A DNA stretch of 64,000 nt from Oscillospiraceae bacterium. GTDB lineage: Bacteria > Bacillota > Clostridia > Oscillospirales > Oscillospiraceae. The notes beneath the pieces are model-generated. The model searched no databases. It worked only from the letters and a program-made list of their open reading frames with translations, and was not told the DNA's origin. A program made the position numbers and the translations under genes. Numbering within the stretch: position 1 is the first letter of the stretch; each line of letters starts with the position of its first letter. The DNA lies in contig SVMG01000003.1 of assembly GCA_015067545.1 (NCBI GenBank), positions 62,001 through 126,000 on the forward strand. The letters are read 5' to 3'. Shown here in pieces: positions 52,879 through 63,076 of this stretch.

Positions 52879-53418
52879 TCAAGCGTGGAAGGGAGCGCCC
52901 AGCTGGGTCAGCAGCTCTTTGGCTTCCTCATCGGTGGCAGCGCTGGTGCAGATGCAGATATCCATACCGCGGATCTTGTCCACCTTGTCGTACTCGATCT
53001 CAGGGAAGATCAGCTGTTCCTTCAGACCGAAAGCATAGTTGCCGCGGCCGTCGAAGGAGTTGGGGTTGATGCCACGGAAGTCACGGACACGGGGCAGCGC
53101 AACGCTGAACAGACGGTCCAGGAATTCGTACATCTTGTCGCCACGCAGGGTGACCTTCACGCCGACGGTTTCGCCTTCACGCAGCTTGAAGTTCGCAACA
53201 GACTTGCGAGCCTTGCAGGTGATGGGCTTCTGGCCGGTGATGGTAGCGATGTCCTTGCAGATAGCCTCGATCTCCTTGGCGTTGTTCTTGCTTTCGCCGC
53301 AGCCAACGTTCACGATGACCTTCTCCAGCTTGGGGATCTGCATAACGCTCTTGTAGCCGAACTTCTTGTTCAGGGCAGGAGCGATCTCGTTGACATAGAG
53401 TTCTTTCATTCTATTCAT
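52879..53418 (-). CDS. rplE: Ribosomal protein L5
   Basis: 179 residues with the L5 motifs [28 protein letters not shown] and [13 protein letters not shown]. It binds 5S rRNA and touches P-site tRNA. Confidence 0.97.
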   Translation of the reverse strand: MNRMKELYVNEIAPALNKKFGYKSVMQIPKLEKVIVNVGCGESKNNAKEIEAICKDIATITGQKPITCKARKSVANFKLREGETVGVKVTLRGDKMYEFLDRLFSVALPRVRDFRGINPNSFDGRGNYAFGLKEQLIFPEIEYDKVDKIRGMDICICTSAATDEEAKELLTQLGAPFHA

Positions 53419-53436
53419 AACTTAAATGCTCCTTCC

Positions 53437-53742
53437 TTAGATTTCAGCGCCGCACTTACGGCAGATGCGGATCTTCTTGTCGCCGTCCATCTTGTAACCA
53501 ACGCGAACGCCCTTTTCGCACTTTTCGCAGTACAGAGCAACCTTGCAGGCACGGATGGGGGTCTCACGCTTGACGATGCCACCGGTCTCGCCCTGCTTGC
53601 GGGGCTTGGTGTGGCAGGTAGCCATGTTGACCTTCTCGACGATCAGCTTGTTTTCGCTGGGCATGGCAGTCAGAACCTTGCCCTTGACGCCCTTGTCCTT
53701 ACCGGACAGGACGATAACGGTATCATTCTTCTTAATGTTCAT
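53437..53742 (-). CDS. rplX: Ribosomal protein L24
   Basis: 101 residues with the KOW motif KKNDTVIVLSGKDKGVKGKV and a C-terminal CEKC...CRKC ribbon that may bind zinc. It starts 50S assembly. Confidence 0.96.
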   Translation of the reverse strand: MNIKKNDTVIVLSGKDKGVKGKVLTAMPSENKLIVEKVNMATCHTKPRKQGETGGIVKRETPIRACKVALYCEKCEKGVRVGYKMDGDKKIRICRKCGAEI

Positions 53743-53756
53743 ACCTTGGTTCCCCC

Positions 53757-54125
53757 TTAGATAACTTCGGGTGCCAGGGAGAGGATCTTCATGTAATCTC
53801 TCTCACGCAGCTCACGAGCAACCGGTCCAAAGATACGAGTACCACGGGGGTTCTTGTCTTCCTTGATGATAACAGCAGCGTTCTCATCGAAGCGGACATA
53901 GGTGCCGTCCTCACGACGGATGCCCCGCTTGGTGCGGACGATAACAGCCTTAACGACGTCGCCCTTCTTCACAGTGCCGCCGGGAGTGGCCTTACGCACG
54001 GAAGCAACGATCACATCGCCGATGTTGCCGAACTTCCGCTTGGAGCCGCCCAGGACGCGGATGGTGTGGATCTCTTTAGCGCCGGTGTTGTCGGCAACCT
54101 TCAGGTAGCTTTCCTGTTGAATCAT
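53757..54125 (-). CDS. rplN: Ribosomal protein L14
   Basis: 122 residues starting [18 protein letters not shown] and ending [10 protein letters not shown], the nearly invariant L14 pattern, at the subunit interface. Confidence 0.97.
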   Translation of the reverse strand: MIQQESYLKVADNTGAKEIHTIRVLGGSKRKFGNIGDVIVASVRKATPGGTVKKGDVVKAVIVRTKRGIRREDGTYVRFDENAAVIIKEDKNPRGTRIFGPVARELRERDYMKILSLAPEVI

Positions 54126-54140
54126 AGTTGTCCGACCTCC

Positions 54141-54404
54141 TTACTTCGCCTTTTCGATAATGTTGACGAGTCTCCATCTCTTGTCCTTGGACAGGGGACG
54201 AGTCTCCATGACCTCAACGGTATCGCCGATGCCGCACTCGTTGTTCTCGTCGTGGGCCTTCAGCTTGTAAGTCCGCTTCATGGTCTTCTTGTACAAAGGA
54301 TGCTGATAGCTATCCTTAACCGCAACCACAATGGTCTTGTCCATCTTATCGGAGACAACCTGACCAATCATAGTCTTGCGGAAAGCTCTGGTATTTTCAG
54401 TCAT
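54141..54404 (-). CDS. rpsQ: Ribosomal protein S17
   Basis: 87 residues, OB fold, with [17 protein letters not shown] and [14 protein letters not shown]. Early 16S rRNA binder. Confidence 0.96.
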   Translation of the reverse strand: MTENTRAFRKTMIGQVVSDKMDKTIVVAVKDSYQHPLYKKTMKRTYKLKAHDENNECGIGDTVEVMETRPLSKDKRWRLVNIIEKAK

Positions 54405-54419
54405 AATTGTTTACCTCCC

Positions 54420-54626
54420 TCAGATGTTGGTCTCTTTCTCACGAATAATGGTCTTGATGCGGGCAATGTCCTTCTTGACAGCTGCGATCTGCAGCGGGTT
54501 GTCAAGCTGGTTCGTAGCATGCTGCATCCGAAGCATGAACAGGTCCTTCTTCAGGTCGTTCAGCTTCTTGTCCAGATCCTCAACGGACAAGCCACGGATC
54601 TCCTTGATTTCCTTTGCCTTCATCAT
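54420..54626 (-). CDS. rpmC: Ribosomal protein L29
   Basis: 68 residues, two helices, with [20 protein letters not shown], located at the tunnel exit. Its start shares one base with the rplP stop (TAATG), so translation is coupled. Confidence 0.96.
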   Translation of the reverse strand: MMKAKEIKEIRGLSVEDLDKKLNDLKKDLFMLRMQHATNQLDNPLQIAAVKKDIARIKTIIREKETNI

Positions 54627-55054
54627 TATTCACCACCATTCTCAGAGACTTCTCTTGCGATGATGCGGGTCTTGATGGGCAGCTTGTGCTGTGCAAGACG
54701 CAGAGCCTCGCGGGCGACTTCCTCAGAAACGCCACCGATCTCAAACATCACCTTCTGGTTCTTCACGACTGCGACCCAGCCTTCAGGAGCGCCCTTACCG
54801 GAACCCATACGGGTGCCCAGGCCCTTCTTGGAGTAAGGCTTGTCGGGGAAGATCTTGATCCAGACCTTACCGCCACGCTTGGTATAACGGGTCATGGCGA
54901 TACGAGCGGCCTCGATCTGATTGCCGGTGATCCAGCCGGGCTCCAGAGCCTGGATGCCGAACTGGCCGTAGGCAATCTTATTGCCGCGGGAAGCAGCGCC
55001 GGTCATACGACCACGCTGAACCTTGCGGTACTTGACTCTTTTGGGCATCAGCAT
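54626..55054 (-). CDS. rplP: Ribosomal protein L16
   Basis: 142 residues with [16 protein letters not shown] and the conserved [15 protein letters not shown]. It organises the tRNA sites of the 50S subunit. It overlaps rpsC by one base. Confidence 0.97.
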   Translation of the reverse strand: MLMPKRVKYRKVQRGRMTGAASRGNKIAYGQFGIQALEPGWITGNQIEAARIAMTRYTKRGGKVWIKIFPDKPYSKKGLGTRMGSGKGAPEGWVAVVKNQKVMFEIGGVSEEVAREALRLAQHKLPIKTRIIAREVSENGGE

Positions 55055-55830
55055 TAGCGGTTGCCTCCTTCTCTACGGGTATAGGGTCTGTCGCCCTGAC
55101 GACGCTCGCCCCGACGCTCGCCGTTGCCACGGCGGTCGCCCTGACGGCGTTCCCGACGCTCACCGCGAGGAGCGGGCTCGGGAGCAGCAGCGCGCAGAGT
55201 GGTATTCAGGACCTCGCCCTTGTAGATCCAAACCTTAACACCGATGCGGCCGTAAGTGGTGGCAGCCTCAGCGAAGCCGTACTCGATATCAGCACGGATG
55301 GTCTGCAGGGGGATGGTGCCCTCGTGATAGCTCTCGGAACGAGCGATTTCAGCGCCGCCCAGACGGCCGCCGCAGGTGACCTTGATGCCCTTGGCACCCA
55401 GGCGGGTTGCGGACTGCATAGCCTTCTTCATTGCACGGCGGAAGGAAATACGCTTCTCAAGCTGCTGAGCGATGTTCTCAGCAACCAGCTGAGCGCTCAG
55501 GTCAGGGCTGCGAACCTCAACGATGTTCAGGTTAACGCTCTTGCCCAGACGATTCTCCATATCCTTGCGCAGATTCTCGATTTCGGCACCAGCCTTACCG
55601 ATGACCACGCCGGGACGGGAGCAGTTGATGTTGATCTTGACCTTGCCATTGCTGCGCTCGATCTCGATCTTAGCCACGCCAGCGGCGTACAGCTTTTCTT
55701 TCAGATACTTACGGATGTTGTAATCTTCGACGACCAGGTCACCGACCTTGTCCTCGCGGGCGTACCAGCGGGAATCCCAATCCTTGATAACGCCTACCCG
55801 CAGTCCATGGGGATTAACTTTCTGACCCAT
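55054..55830 (-). CDS. rpsC: Ribosomal protein S3 with a long Arg-rich tail
   Basis: 258 residues, longer than the usual about 220. The KH domain ([15 protein letters not shown]) and the C-terminal domain ([20 protein letters not shown]) are normal. The last 40 or so residues are a repeat of Arg, Gly, Asp and Glu ([18 protein letters not shown]), presumably flexible and RNA-binding at the mRNA entry. Related tails occur in some Clostridia. Confidence 0.97.
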   Translation of the reverse strand: MGQKVNPHGLRVGVIKDWDSRWYAREDKVGDLVVEDYNIRKYLKEKLYAAGVAKIEIERSNGKVKININCSRPGVVIGKAGAEIENLRKDMENRLGKSVNLNIVEVRSPDLSAQLVAENIAQQLEKRISFRRAMKKAMQSATRLGAKGIKVTCGGRLGGAEIARSESYHEGTIPLQTIRADIEYGFAEAATTYGRIGVKVWIYKGEVLNTTLRAAAPEPAPRGERRERRQGDRRGNGERRGERRQGDRPYTRREGGNR

Positions 55831-55843
55831 AGCTACCTCCTGA

Positions 55844-56179
55844 TTAAGCCTTCTCGCTCACACCGATGGTGATGTGAGTGGTTCTCTTGTTGATCCGGAC
55901 GAATCCGCGGCGAGATGCGATGCGGCCACGCTTCAGAATGGGGCCTGCATTGGCGATCACGGTGGAGACGTACAGATTGTCGGCGTTCATGCCGTTGTTG
56001 TGCTCGGCGTTTGCCACAGCGCTCTTCAGCAGCTTAGCCATAGGCTCGCAGGCTGCCTTGGAGGTCTGGCTCAGGTACGCGGCTGCAGTCTTGACGTCCT
56101 TGCCCCGGATCATGTCGCAAACCAGCTTGACCTTACGGGGAGACATACGGACGAACTTAACATGTGCAAATGCTTCCAT
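55844..56179 (-). CDS. rplV: Ribosomal protein L22
   Basis: 111 residues with [18 protein letters not shown] and [19 protein letters not shown]; its beta-hairpin reaches into the exit tunnel. Confidence 0.97.
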   Translation of the reverse strand: MEAFAHVKFVRMSPRKVKLVCDMIRGKDVKTAAAYLSQTSKAACEPMAKLLKSAVANAEHNNGMNADNLYVSTVIANAGPILKRGRIASRRGFVRINKRTTHITIGVSEKA

Positions 56180-56191
56180 TTTCGTACCTCC

Positions 56192-56470
56192 TTACTTGCT
56201 GTTAGCGGTCTTGCTGCCGGAGTGACCACGGAAGGACCGGGTCGGAACGAACTCGCCCAGCTTGTGGCCGACCATATCCTCAGTGATATAGACGGGAACA
56301 TGCTTGCGGCCGTCGTGGACAGCGATGGTGTGACCGACAAAGGAGGGGAAGATGGTGGAAGCTCTGGACCAGGTCTTCAGAACCTTCTTTTCACCGGCCT
56401 TGTTCAGCTCTTCAACGCGCTTATACAGCTCGGGAGCTACGAAAGGGCCCTTTTTGATACTTCTGCTCAT
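56192..56470 (-). CDS. rpsS: Ribosomal protein S19
   Basis: 92 residues with [20 protein letters not shown] and [17 protein letters not shown]. Part of the 30S head, contacting S13. Confidence 0.97.
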   Translation of the reverse strand: MSRSIKKGPFVAPELYKRVEELNKAGEKKVLKTWSRASTIFPSFVGHTIAVHDGRKHVPVYITEDMVGHKLGEFVPTRSFRGHSGSKTANSK

Positions 56471-56482
56471 TTCATTTCCTCC

Positions 56483-57319
56483 TTACTTGCTGTTTCTGCG
56501 CTTCACGATGAACTTGTTGGTGCGAGCCTTGGTCTTACGGGTCTTATAACCCAGAGCAGGCTTGCCCCAGGGAGTCACAGGGCCGGGACGGCCGATGGGG
56601 CTGCGACCCTCACCACCACCGTGGGGGTGGTCATTGGGGTTCATAACGGAACCGCGGACGGTGGGACGGATACCCATGTGACGGGTACGGCCGGCCTTAC
56701 CGATGTGGACATTCTCGTGGTCCAGGTTGCCAACCTGACCGATACATGCGGTGCAGTTGGTACGGATATAGCGGACTTCGCCGGAGGGCAGACGGACCTG
56801 AGCCAGCTCGCCTTCCTTAGCCATCAGCTGGGCAGCGGTACCGGCAGAGCGGACCAGCTGTGCGCCGTGGCCAGGCTGCAGCTCCACATTGTGGATCACA
56901 GTACCCACGGGAATGTTAGCGATGGGCAGGCAGTTGCCGGGCTTGATGTCAGCAGCTGCGGAGGAGACAACCTTGTCGCCGGCCTTCAGACCGTTGGGAG
57001 CCAGAATGTAGCTCAGGGTGTTGTCCTCGTAGCGGATCAGTGCGATGAAAGCGGACCGGTTGGGATCGTACTCCAGGCGCTCAACAGTAGCGGTCATGTC
57101 CAGCTTCTGGCGCTTGAAGTCGATGATGCGGTACTTACGCTTGTTGCCGCCGCCGCGATGGCGGACGGTGATGTGACCGTAGCTGTTGCGACCTGCGTTC
57201 TTCTTGAGGGTCTCAACCAGGCTACGCTCAGGTTTTGCCTGCTTATCCACGCCGTCAAAAGCAGAAACGGTCATGTTTCTTCTGGCGGGGGTATAAGGCT
57301 TGAAAGTTTTAATAGCCAT
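56483..57319 (-). CDS. rplB: Ribosomal protein L2
   Basis: 278 residues with [20 protein letters not shown] and the signature [19 protein letters not shown], containing the conserved His near the peptidyl-transferase centre. Confidence 0.98.
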   Translation of the reverse strand: MAIKTFKPYTPARRNMTVSAFDGVDKQAKPERSLVETLKKNAGRNSYGHITVRHRGGGNKRKYRIIDFKRQKLDMTATVERLEYDPNRSAFIALIRYEDNTLSYILAPNGLKAGDKVVSSAAADIKPGNCLPIANIPVGTVIHNVELQPGHGAQLVRSAGTAAQLMAKEGELAQVRLPSGEVRYIRTNCTACIGQVGNLDHENVHIGKAGRTRHMGIRPTVRGSVMNPNDHPHGGGEGRSPIGRPGPVTPWGKPALGYKTRKTKARTNKFIVKRRNSK

Positions 57320-57348
57320 TTTGCGTTTACTCCTTTATTGAGATTGGT

Positions 57349-57645
57349 TTAGACCATACCCTCGAACAGCTCGATGGTCTTGGAGTCAGCAGTCAGAGTG
57401 ACCACTGCCTTCTTGTAGGCGGCGCGGCGGCCGGCGGGATAAGCACCGGTGCGCTTGACCTTACCCTGCATGCGAACAGTGTTGACCTTGGCAACCTTCA
57501 CGCCGAAAACAGCTTCGACGGCAGCCTTGATCTCAGTCTTGTTTGCGTTGATGTCCACTTCGAAAACATACTTCTTGTCAGCGATGTTTTCCATGGACTG
57601 CTCGGTGATGACCGGGCGCTTGATGATATCGTAAACGTTCTTCAT
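57349..57645 (-). CDS. rplW: Ribosomal protein L23
   Basis: 98 residues with [16 protein letters not shown] and [15 protein letters not shown]. It forms the docking site for SRP and trigger factor. One-base overlap with rplD. Confidence 0.97.
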   Translation of the reverse strand: MKNVYDIIKRPVITEQSMENIADKKYVFEVDINANKTEIKAAVEAVFGVKVAKVNTVRMQGKVKRTGAYPAGRRAAYKKAVVTLTADSKTIELFEGMV

Positions 57646-58265
57646 TATGCGAATACCTCCACGATCTTGGCAAGGGCTGCCTGATCGACAACCAGAACCT
57701 CAGCGTTGACGATGTCGTAAACGTTGATCAGGTTGGCGAAGGTAACCTCGCAGCCGGGGATGTTGCGGCCGGACTTGACCACATTCTGGTCAGGAGCGGC
57801 AGTGATGACCAGGGGCTTCTTGACAGCGTTGACAGCAGTCAGGAAAGCAGCGAATTCCTTGGTCTTGGGAGCATCCATCTTGATCTCGTCGATAACAACG
57901 ATCTTGGATGCAGCAGCCTTGGCGCTCAAAGCGGACTTCAGAGCCAGGCGCTTAGCCTTCTTGTTCAGGGTGTAGCTGTAATCCCGGGGCTTGGGAGCAA
58001 ACACGATACCACCGTGTGTCCACTGGGGAGCGCGGGTGGAACCCTGACGGGCACGACCTGTACCCTTCTGCTTCCAGGGCTTGCGGCCGCCGCCGGAAAC
58101 CTCAGCGCGGGTCAGAGCGGACTGTGTGCCCTGACGGCAGTTGGCCAGGTGATTCTTGACCACATCGTGAACAACAGCCTGGTTGGGCTCGATGCCGAAC
58201 ACAGCTTCGGACAGTTCGATCTCGCCAACCTGCTTGCCAGCCATGTTATAAACTTTTGTAAGCAT
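57645..58265 (-). CDS. rplD: Ribosomal protein L4
   Basis: 206 residues with the extended-loop motif [19 protein letters not shown] that reaches the exit tunnel. In some bacteria L4 also controls the S10 operon by binding its leader, which is of interest given the structured leader here. Confidence 0.97.
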   Translation of the reverse strand: MLTKVYNMAGKQVGEIELSEAVFGIEPNQAVVHDVVKNHLANCRQGTQSALTRAEVSGGGRKPWKQKGTGRARQGSTRAPQWTHGGIVFAPKPRDYSYTLNKKAKRLALKSALSAKAAASKIVVIDEIKMDAPKTKEFAAFLTAVNAVKKPLVITAAPDQNVVKSGRNIPGCEVTFANLINVYDIVNAEVLVVDQAALAKIVEVFA

Positions 58266-58284
58266 GATTTAAGATCTCCTTTCC

Positions 58285-59001
58285 TTAGCCTCTTGCGGAA
58301 GCCTTCTGGGGATTTCTGCCGGAAGCCTTCTGCGGGTTCTTGCTGATGTCTGCACCAGCCTGCTTTGCCTTGTGAGTCTTGACAGTGTCGCGGATATACA
58401 CAAGACCGCCCTTGGGGCCGGGGATGGCGCCGCGGATAACGATCATGTTCAGCTCTGCGTCCACCTTGACGACCTCCAGGTTCTGAACAGTGACCTGCTC
58501 ATTGCCCATCTGGCCGGCGCCGATCTTGCCCTTGAAGATACGGGCTGCATCCAGAGCGCCCATGGAACCTGCGTGACGGTGAACAGGGCCGCCGCCGTGG
58601 GTCATGTCGATCCGGTGTGCATTGTGGCGCTTGATAACGCCCTGGTAACCGTGACCTTTGCTGATACCGGTGACATCGATCCAGTCGCCGGCTGCGAAGG
58701 TGTCAGCCTTGACAACGTCGCCAACGTTCATGTCAGCAGCGCTCTCCAGAGTGAACTCCTTCAGGTGCTTCTTAGCCTCAACGCCGGCCTTCTTCAGATG
58801 GCCAGCCTCAGGCTTGGTCAGCTTGGACTCCTTGACATCCTCAAAGCCCAGCTGGACGGCAGTGTAGCCGTCGGTTTCTTCGGTCTTCTTCTGAGTGACG
58901 ACACAGGGGCCTGCTTCCACAACGGTAACAGGGATCACCTTGCCGCTCTCATCGAAGATCTGGGTCATGCCCACTTTCTTGCCGATGATTGCTTTCTTCA
59001 T
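58285..59001 (-). CDS. rplC: Ribosomal protein L3 with C-terminal repeat
   Basis: 238 residues. [20 protein letters not shown] and [18 protein letters not shown] identify L3. The last residues extend beyond the normal end and contain a duplicated NPQKAS(G/A)R unit, matching a short DNA repeat near 58290-58340. The extension is probably flexible. Confidence 0.97.
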   Translation of the reverse strand: MKKAIIGKKVGMTQIFDESGKVIPVTVVEAGPCVVTQKKTEETDGYTAVQLGFEDVKESKLTKPEAGHLKKAGVEAKKHLKEFTLESAADMNVGDVVKADTFAAGDWIDVTGISKGHGYQGVIKRHNAHRIDMTHGGGPVHRHAGSMGALDAARIFKGKIGAGQMGNEQVTVQNLEVVKVDAELNMIVIRGAIPGPKGGLVYIRDTVKTHKAKQAGADISKNPQKASGRNPQKASARG

Positions 59002-59126
59002 CTTGGGTTTTCTCCTTTTTTGTTAGGTTATTGGTTGACGGCCCATTGGGAGGCAGTCAACATGACCCGTGCCCGATGCTTTTCAGTGCGGGCAGCGGTG
59101 AATCCTTATATTATAATGTATAAGGA
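59002..59126 (-). promoter_or_regulatory. 125-bp spacer between rpsJ and rplC with a palindrome
   Basis: AATCCTTATA (59101-59110) and TATAAGGATT (59119-59128) form a perfect 10-bp hairpin that reaches into the rpsJ stop codon. Further GCCCG/CGGGC and TTGAC/GTCAA arms lie downstream. It contains a TATAAT on the minus strand without a convincing -35. A processing or attenuation site is possible. Confidence 0.4.
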
Positions 59127-59435
59127 TTACAGCTTTATCTCAATTTCAACGCCAGCCGGCAGATCCAGGCTCATCAGAGCCTCAACGGTCTTCTGGTTGG
59201 GGTTGAGAATATCGATCAGTCTCTTATGGGTTCTGCGCTCGAACTGCTCACGGCTGTCCTTGTACTTATGGACTGCGCGAAGGATGGTGATGACTTCCTT
59301 CTTGGTGGGCAGCGGGATGGGCCCGGAAACGGATGCACCGTTACGCTTTGCGGTCTCGACGATCTTTGCAGCGCTGGAGTCGATCAGCTGGTGATCGTAA
59401 GCCTTCAGCCGGATGCGGATCATTTGGTTTGCCAT
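59127..59435 (-). CDS. rpsJ: Ribosomal protein S10
   Basis: 102 residues starting [20 protein letters not shown] within the first 25 and containing [11 protein letters not shown]10 is a 30S head protein and NusB partner. AAGGAGG precedes it. First protein gene after the long leader. No str operon (rpsL, rpsG, fusA, tuf) lies upstream. Confidence 0.97.
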   Translation of the reverse strand: MANQMIRIRLKAYDHQLIDSSAAKIVETAKRNGASVSGPIPLPTKKEVITILRAVHKYKDSREQFERRTHKRLIDILNPNQKTVEALMSLDLPAGVEIEIKL

Positions 59436-59502
59436 GGTTTGTTTTCCTCCTTGATTTTCGTACTCAGTTTACTTGGTTTGGCTGGGTACGGTCGAACTAC
59501 TA

Positions 59503-59778
59503 GGCTTTGATAAACCGAGCCATGATAGCCCTGCAGCCGATCTTGTTTGGATTTTTTCACCTTGTCCTTCTCGCCTTGCACTCGCAAGGCTTCGTCGTCC
59601 GCGCTGAAAACATCTCAAAAATCTTCGGCTGGAGGGTGCTTCGCAGTTTATGCGCCCTGCCATTTGTCAAGACAAGCAAATCGCCACAGACAATACTTTG
59701 TGTATTATCAAGGTGATTTGTGCCGTATTGGCGAATGGCAGGCCGCATAAACCTGTCAGGGTTCGGTTCATCAAAGCC
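59503..59778 (-). ncRNA. Large structured leader RNA candidate upstream of rpsJ
   Basis: Within the leader, TCGGTTCATCAAAGCC (59763-59778) can pair with GGCTTTGATAAACCGA (59503-59518) with one non-Watson-Crick position, closing about 276 nt. Inside, TTTATGCGCCCTGCCATT (59647-59664) pairs with 59734-59751 (17 of 18). CAAATCGCC (59677-59685) pairs with 59712-59720 and AATAC with GTATT at the tip. A separate hairpin GCCTTGC-ACTC-GCAAGGC lies at 59573-59590. The fold is inferred by eye from inverted repeats only. It could be a ribosomal-protein-binding leader, another cis-acting RNA or a stand-alone RNA. I cannot match it to a named class. Confidence 0.55.
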
Positions 59779-59986
59779 TCTGTTCACGCCACCGTGCGTA
59801 TCATTCTGAGCCATGAAAAATGGCCGACGCAAGCCGACCCTTTTCCAGGCGCAGCGATATACGCAGCGCAAACCTGGATAGTTCAGCCGCCCGATGACCG
59901 GACATACTCCGCAGAAGTTACCGCCTTTCGGCGCAATCTCCTGCATCATCGCATTGCGGGCATAGTTTCCCTACACACGCTCGAAT
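59779..59986 (-). other. Early part of the S10 leader, no gene seen
   Basis: Open reading frames cross this stretch on both strands, but none has a ribosome binding site or a recognisable product, and the longest runs through the inverted repeats. I treat it as untranslated leader. Confidence 0.5.
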
Positions 59987-60015
59987 ATCTTACCACCTAT
60001 TTCCCCTTTTGTCAA
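59987..60015 (-). promoter_or_regulatory. Strong promoter of the ribosomal operon leader
   Basis: Minus strand: perfect -35 TTGACA (60010-60015), 17-bp spacer, -10 TAAGAT (59987-59992), preceded by an A/T-rich UP-like stretch. Transcription would start near 59980, about 540 nt before the rpsJ start. Confidence 0.85.
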
Positions 60016-60072
60016 GCATATTTTTAGGGAAAATTACAAATTTTTTTATTATTTTTCGTTCAAATTGCGAAG

Positions 60073-60102
60073 CAAAACGCTCTCCCTCTGGAGAGCGTTT
60101 TG
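60073..60102 (-). terminator. Terminator of the stp-prkC-rsgA operon
   Basis: A perfect 13-bp stem CAAAACGCTCTCC/GGAGAGCGTTTTG with a 4-nt loop directly after the rsgA stop. Confidence 0.85.
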
Positions 60103-60990
60103 TCATTTCAGTTCCCACTGTTTGATCTGGCTGGACTTTTCATAAAGCCGCAGGTAGCTGTCATAACGGGTGGGCTCGATTTCTCCTGATGCAACTGCTG
60201 CGCTCACGGCACAGCCGGGCTCTTTTCGGTGGGTGCAGTCATGAAACTGGCATTTGCCCACATACGGGCCAAAATCCGCAAATGCGAACTGGAGATTCTC
60301 CTTGAGAATGATCTCCATCATATCTGTATCAAAGGAGGAAAAGCCGGGGGTATCTGCAACATACGTCCCCTCCCCCAGGTCATACAGCTCCACATGGCGG
60401 GTGGTATGCCGCCCACGGCCCAGCTTCTGGGATACCTCACCGGTGGTGAGTGCCAGCTCCGGGCACAATCGGTTTAGGATACTGCTCTTGCCTACGCCGG
60501 AATTTCCGGTAAAAGCGGTCAGCTTTCCCTTGATCAGCTGCCGCAAAGCCTCCACACCCTCTCCGGTCTCGGCGCTGGTGCAGATGACCCGAAATCCTGC
60601 ATTGCGGTAAATGCGTTCCAAATCCAGCGCAGGGTCTAAATCGCATTTGTTGATGCACAGATACACCGGCACTTCCTGGTCTCCCGCAATGGCGGCCACC
60701 CGGTCGATCAAAAACGGTTCTGTCACCGGGTTGACATTGGCCGCAAACACCACCAAGGCATCCACATTGGCCACCGCCGGACGCACAAAATAATTCCACC
60801 GGGGCAGGATCCGTTCCACCATGCCCTTGCCGTTTTCCACGGTGATTTCCACCATATCGCCGGTCAACGGGCTGTTTCCCACTTTTCGTAGGATGCCGCG
60901 GGCGCGGCAGGAGATCAACTGATCCCCTGCGCGCACATCATAAAAGCCACTGATGGACCGCACTATACGGCCCGTTTTCTTTTCACTCAT
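60103..60990 (-). CDS. rsgA: Ribosome small-subunit GTPase RsgA
   Basis: About 295 residues from the ATG at 60990. OB fold at the N-terminus, then a circularly permuted GTPase with NKCD near 115 before the P-loop GNSGVGKSS near 162-170 and DTPG later, and the zinc motif CQFHDCTHRKEPGC near 246-259. It checks late 30S assembly. It starts 6 bp after prkC. Confidence 0.96.
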   Translation of the reverse strand: MSEKKTGRIVRSISGFYDVRAGDQLISCRARGILRKVGNSPLTGDMVEITVENGKGMVERILPRWNYFVRPAVANVDALVVFAANVNPVTEPFLIDRVAAIAGDQEVPVYLCINKCDLDPALDLERIYRNAGFRVICTSAETGEGVEALRQLIKGKLTAFTGNSGVGKSSILNRLCPELALTTGEVSQKLGRGRHTTRHVELYDLGEGTYVADTPGFSSFDTDMMEIILKENLQFAFADFGPYVGKCQFHDCTHRKEPGCAVSAAVASGEIEPTRYDSYLRLYEKSSQIKQWELK

Positions 60991-60996
60991 TGCCAA

Positions 60997-63051
60997 TTAC
61001 AGACCCAGTTCATCATCCGTAAAATCCACCTGGAAGGTCCAGGTTGTAGCGGCCTCATCATCCAGCTTGGCAGTGAAGGTTACAAGGCCTTCGCCCCGCA
61101 GCTTCAGCTCCACAGAGACTGTGCCTGCGAACACCTCACGCTCCTCCACCAGCTCTGCTCCATTCCAAATGGTCAGAACGCAGTCCACTTCCGGTACTTC
61201 CTTCAGCTCCAGGGGGATCAGAAGCTCCACGGTGTTATCCGGCTCTGTAACCGGGGGGATTTCCGGGCCGGTGCTGGCAGGTAAGCCCTTGGATATCGTC
61301 AGCTTAATGGTGGTGTTCACATCCAGCTTGGTTCCACCGTCGGGATACTGCTTCAAAACCGTGCCCTTGGGCTCGCTGCTTTCCTGTTCCTCGATCTCCA
61401 CATTGATGAAGCCGGCCTCCGTCAGCATATGCTCTGCCACAGATTGGCTGTAGGTCTCCACTCTCGGCAGGTCTGCCACCACGATCTGCGGGCCGGTGCT
61501 GATCCACAGGATCACAGTCTGACCCTTCTCCAGCGGCTCACCTTCAATGGGGTCCGTACGGATCACGCAGCCCTTTTCAATGTCGCTGCTGTTTTCCATC
61601 TTCGGCAGGAACTTCAGATCCAGTTCCATGGCATTGAGGAAGTTTTCCGCTTGCTGCTGGGGCACATGGGAAAGATCCACCATCACCTTTTCCTCCGGCT
61701 GAGGGCCGAGGCTGATGACCACGCGAATGGTGTCGCCCTTGGTTATTTTCTTTCCTGCCTTGGGTGTCTGATCCATGATCGCACCCTTTTCAAAGTCAGC
61801 ACTGTATTGCTTGCTGCTGATCTCTACAGAAAAATCTCCGTAATTCTTGTTCTCATCGAATATCTGGCTCATCAGATTCGGAACTGTGATCAATTCCTCA
61901 GAGGAGCCGCCACCAAACAGGGCCACGCAGAGCAAAATAATGGCTGCCAATGCCACAACGGCACAGGAAATGATTGCGATCGTGGCCACCTTGCTCCGCT
62001 CTTCCTTATCCTCCACGATCACTTCCTTGCGCCGAGCAGGCTTTTTGGCCGGTGTCGGCTGGGGATCGGGGCGTTGTCTGGGGGGCGTTGCCCGGGCAGC
62101 TGTTCGCTCTGCTGCCGTCTTGGGCAAGGGCATGGTCTCATCCACATCCCGCTTGGGCGGCTGCAGGCGGGTCGCCGCATCCATGTCTGTATTGGGATTG
62201 TTGTAATCAAACAAAATGGTGGGATTTTTCCGGAATTCATCCAGATCCGTCAGCAATGCCCCTGCGGAAGGATACCGATCCGCGGGATCATGGGCCATGG
62301 ATCGCACAATGATCTGTTCAAGACCGCCGGGGATATTGGGATTCAGCATGGAGGGCAGTGTTGCCTTGCCGTTGATATGCTGAATGGCCACTGCCACAGG
62401 AGACTCCCCATCATAGGGAGGCTTGCCGGTTGCCATCTCATACATGACAACACCCAAAGAGTACAGATCAGACCGGTTGTCCACCCGGCCTCCCTTAGCC
62501 TGTTCGGGGGAAATATAGTGCACCGAGCCCAGCGCTTCCTTGGTCAGGGTATTACTCTCGGACATCACCCGGGCGATGCCGAAGTCCGTCACCTTCACAG
62601 AGCCGTTTTTCAGCACCATCACATTGTGGGGCTTGATATCCCGGTGGATGATACCCCGGCTGTGGGCGTGATCCAGAGCCTTGGCGATCTGGATCGCGAA
62701 ATGCAGGGTCTCCTTCCAGTTGAGCGTGCCCTTTCTTTCCATATACTGCTTCAGCGTAATGCCATCGATCAGCTCCATAACGATGTAATCCGCCTCATCT
62801 GTGGTGGAAACATCGTAAACCGACACGATATTCGGATGGCTGAGCATGGCAACTGCCTGGCTCTCCGCATGGAAGCGGCGGCGGAACTCTTCATCCTTGG
62901 TATATTCCGCCTTCAGGATCTTGATGGCAACCAGTCGGTTCAGCCGATGGCAGCGGGCCTTATAGACCACAGCCATACCGCCAACGCCCAAAACCTCCAG
63001 TATCTCATATCGGTTGTCCAGCAACCGACCGATATATTTATCCATATCCAT
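60997..63051 (-). CDS. prkC: PASTA-domain serine/threonine protein kinase
   Basis: 684 residues. Kinase domain 1 to about 270: GVGGMAVVYKA (P-loop), HRDIKPHN near 135-142 (catalytic Asp), DFG near 158. A Pro/Arg/Lys-rich juxtamembrane part, one membrane helix (about 355-380) and three extracellular PASTA domains (about 390-455, 456-525, 526-592) follow. After these comes an extra beta-rich domain of about 80 residues ending FTDDELGL. The kinase senses muropeptides and controls cell wall and dormancy functions in Firmicutes. The cognate phosphatase gene is 25 bp upstream. Confidence 0.95.
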   Translation of the reverse strand: MDMDKYIGRLLDNRYEILEVLGVGGMAVVYKARCHRLNRLVAIKILKAEYTKDEEFRRRFHAESQAVAMLSHPNIVSVYDVSTTDEADYIVMELIDGITLKQYMERKGTLNWKETLHFAIQIAKALDHAHSRGIIHRDIKPHNVMVLKNGSVKVTDFGIARVMSESNTLTKEALGSVHYISPEQAKGGRVDNRSDLYSLGVVMYEMATGKPPYDGESPVAVAIQHINGKATLPSMLNPNIPGGLEQIIVRSMAHDPADRYPSAGALLTDLDEFRKNPTILFDYNNPNTDMDAATRLQPPKRDVDETMPLPKTAAERTAARATPPRQRPDPQPTPAKKPARRKEVIVEDKEERSKVATIAIISCAVVALAAIILLCVALFGGGSSEELITVPNLMSQIFDENKNYGDFSVEISSKQYSADFEKGAIMDQTPKAGKKITKGDTIRVVISLGPQPEEKVMVDLSHVPQQQAENFLNAMELDLKFLPKMENSSDIEKGCVIRTDPIEGEPLEKGQTVILWISTGPQIVVADLPRVETYSQSVAEHMLTEAGFINVEIEEQESSEPKGTVLKQYPDGGTKLDVNTTIKLTISKGLPASTGPEIPPVTEPDNTVELLIPLELKEVPEVDCVLTIWNGAELVEEREVFAGTVSVELKLRGEGLVTFTAKLDDEAATTWTFQVDFTDDELGL

Positions 63052-63076
63052 ATAAGTATCTCCTCTCTAAACCGGC

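Noticed and set aside
59557..59949. A 130-codon open frame on the minus strand in the S10 leader
   Set aside because: No ribosome binding site, no family, and it runs through the long inverted repeats; other frames overlap it on both strands.
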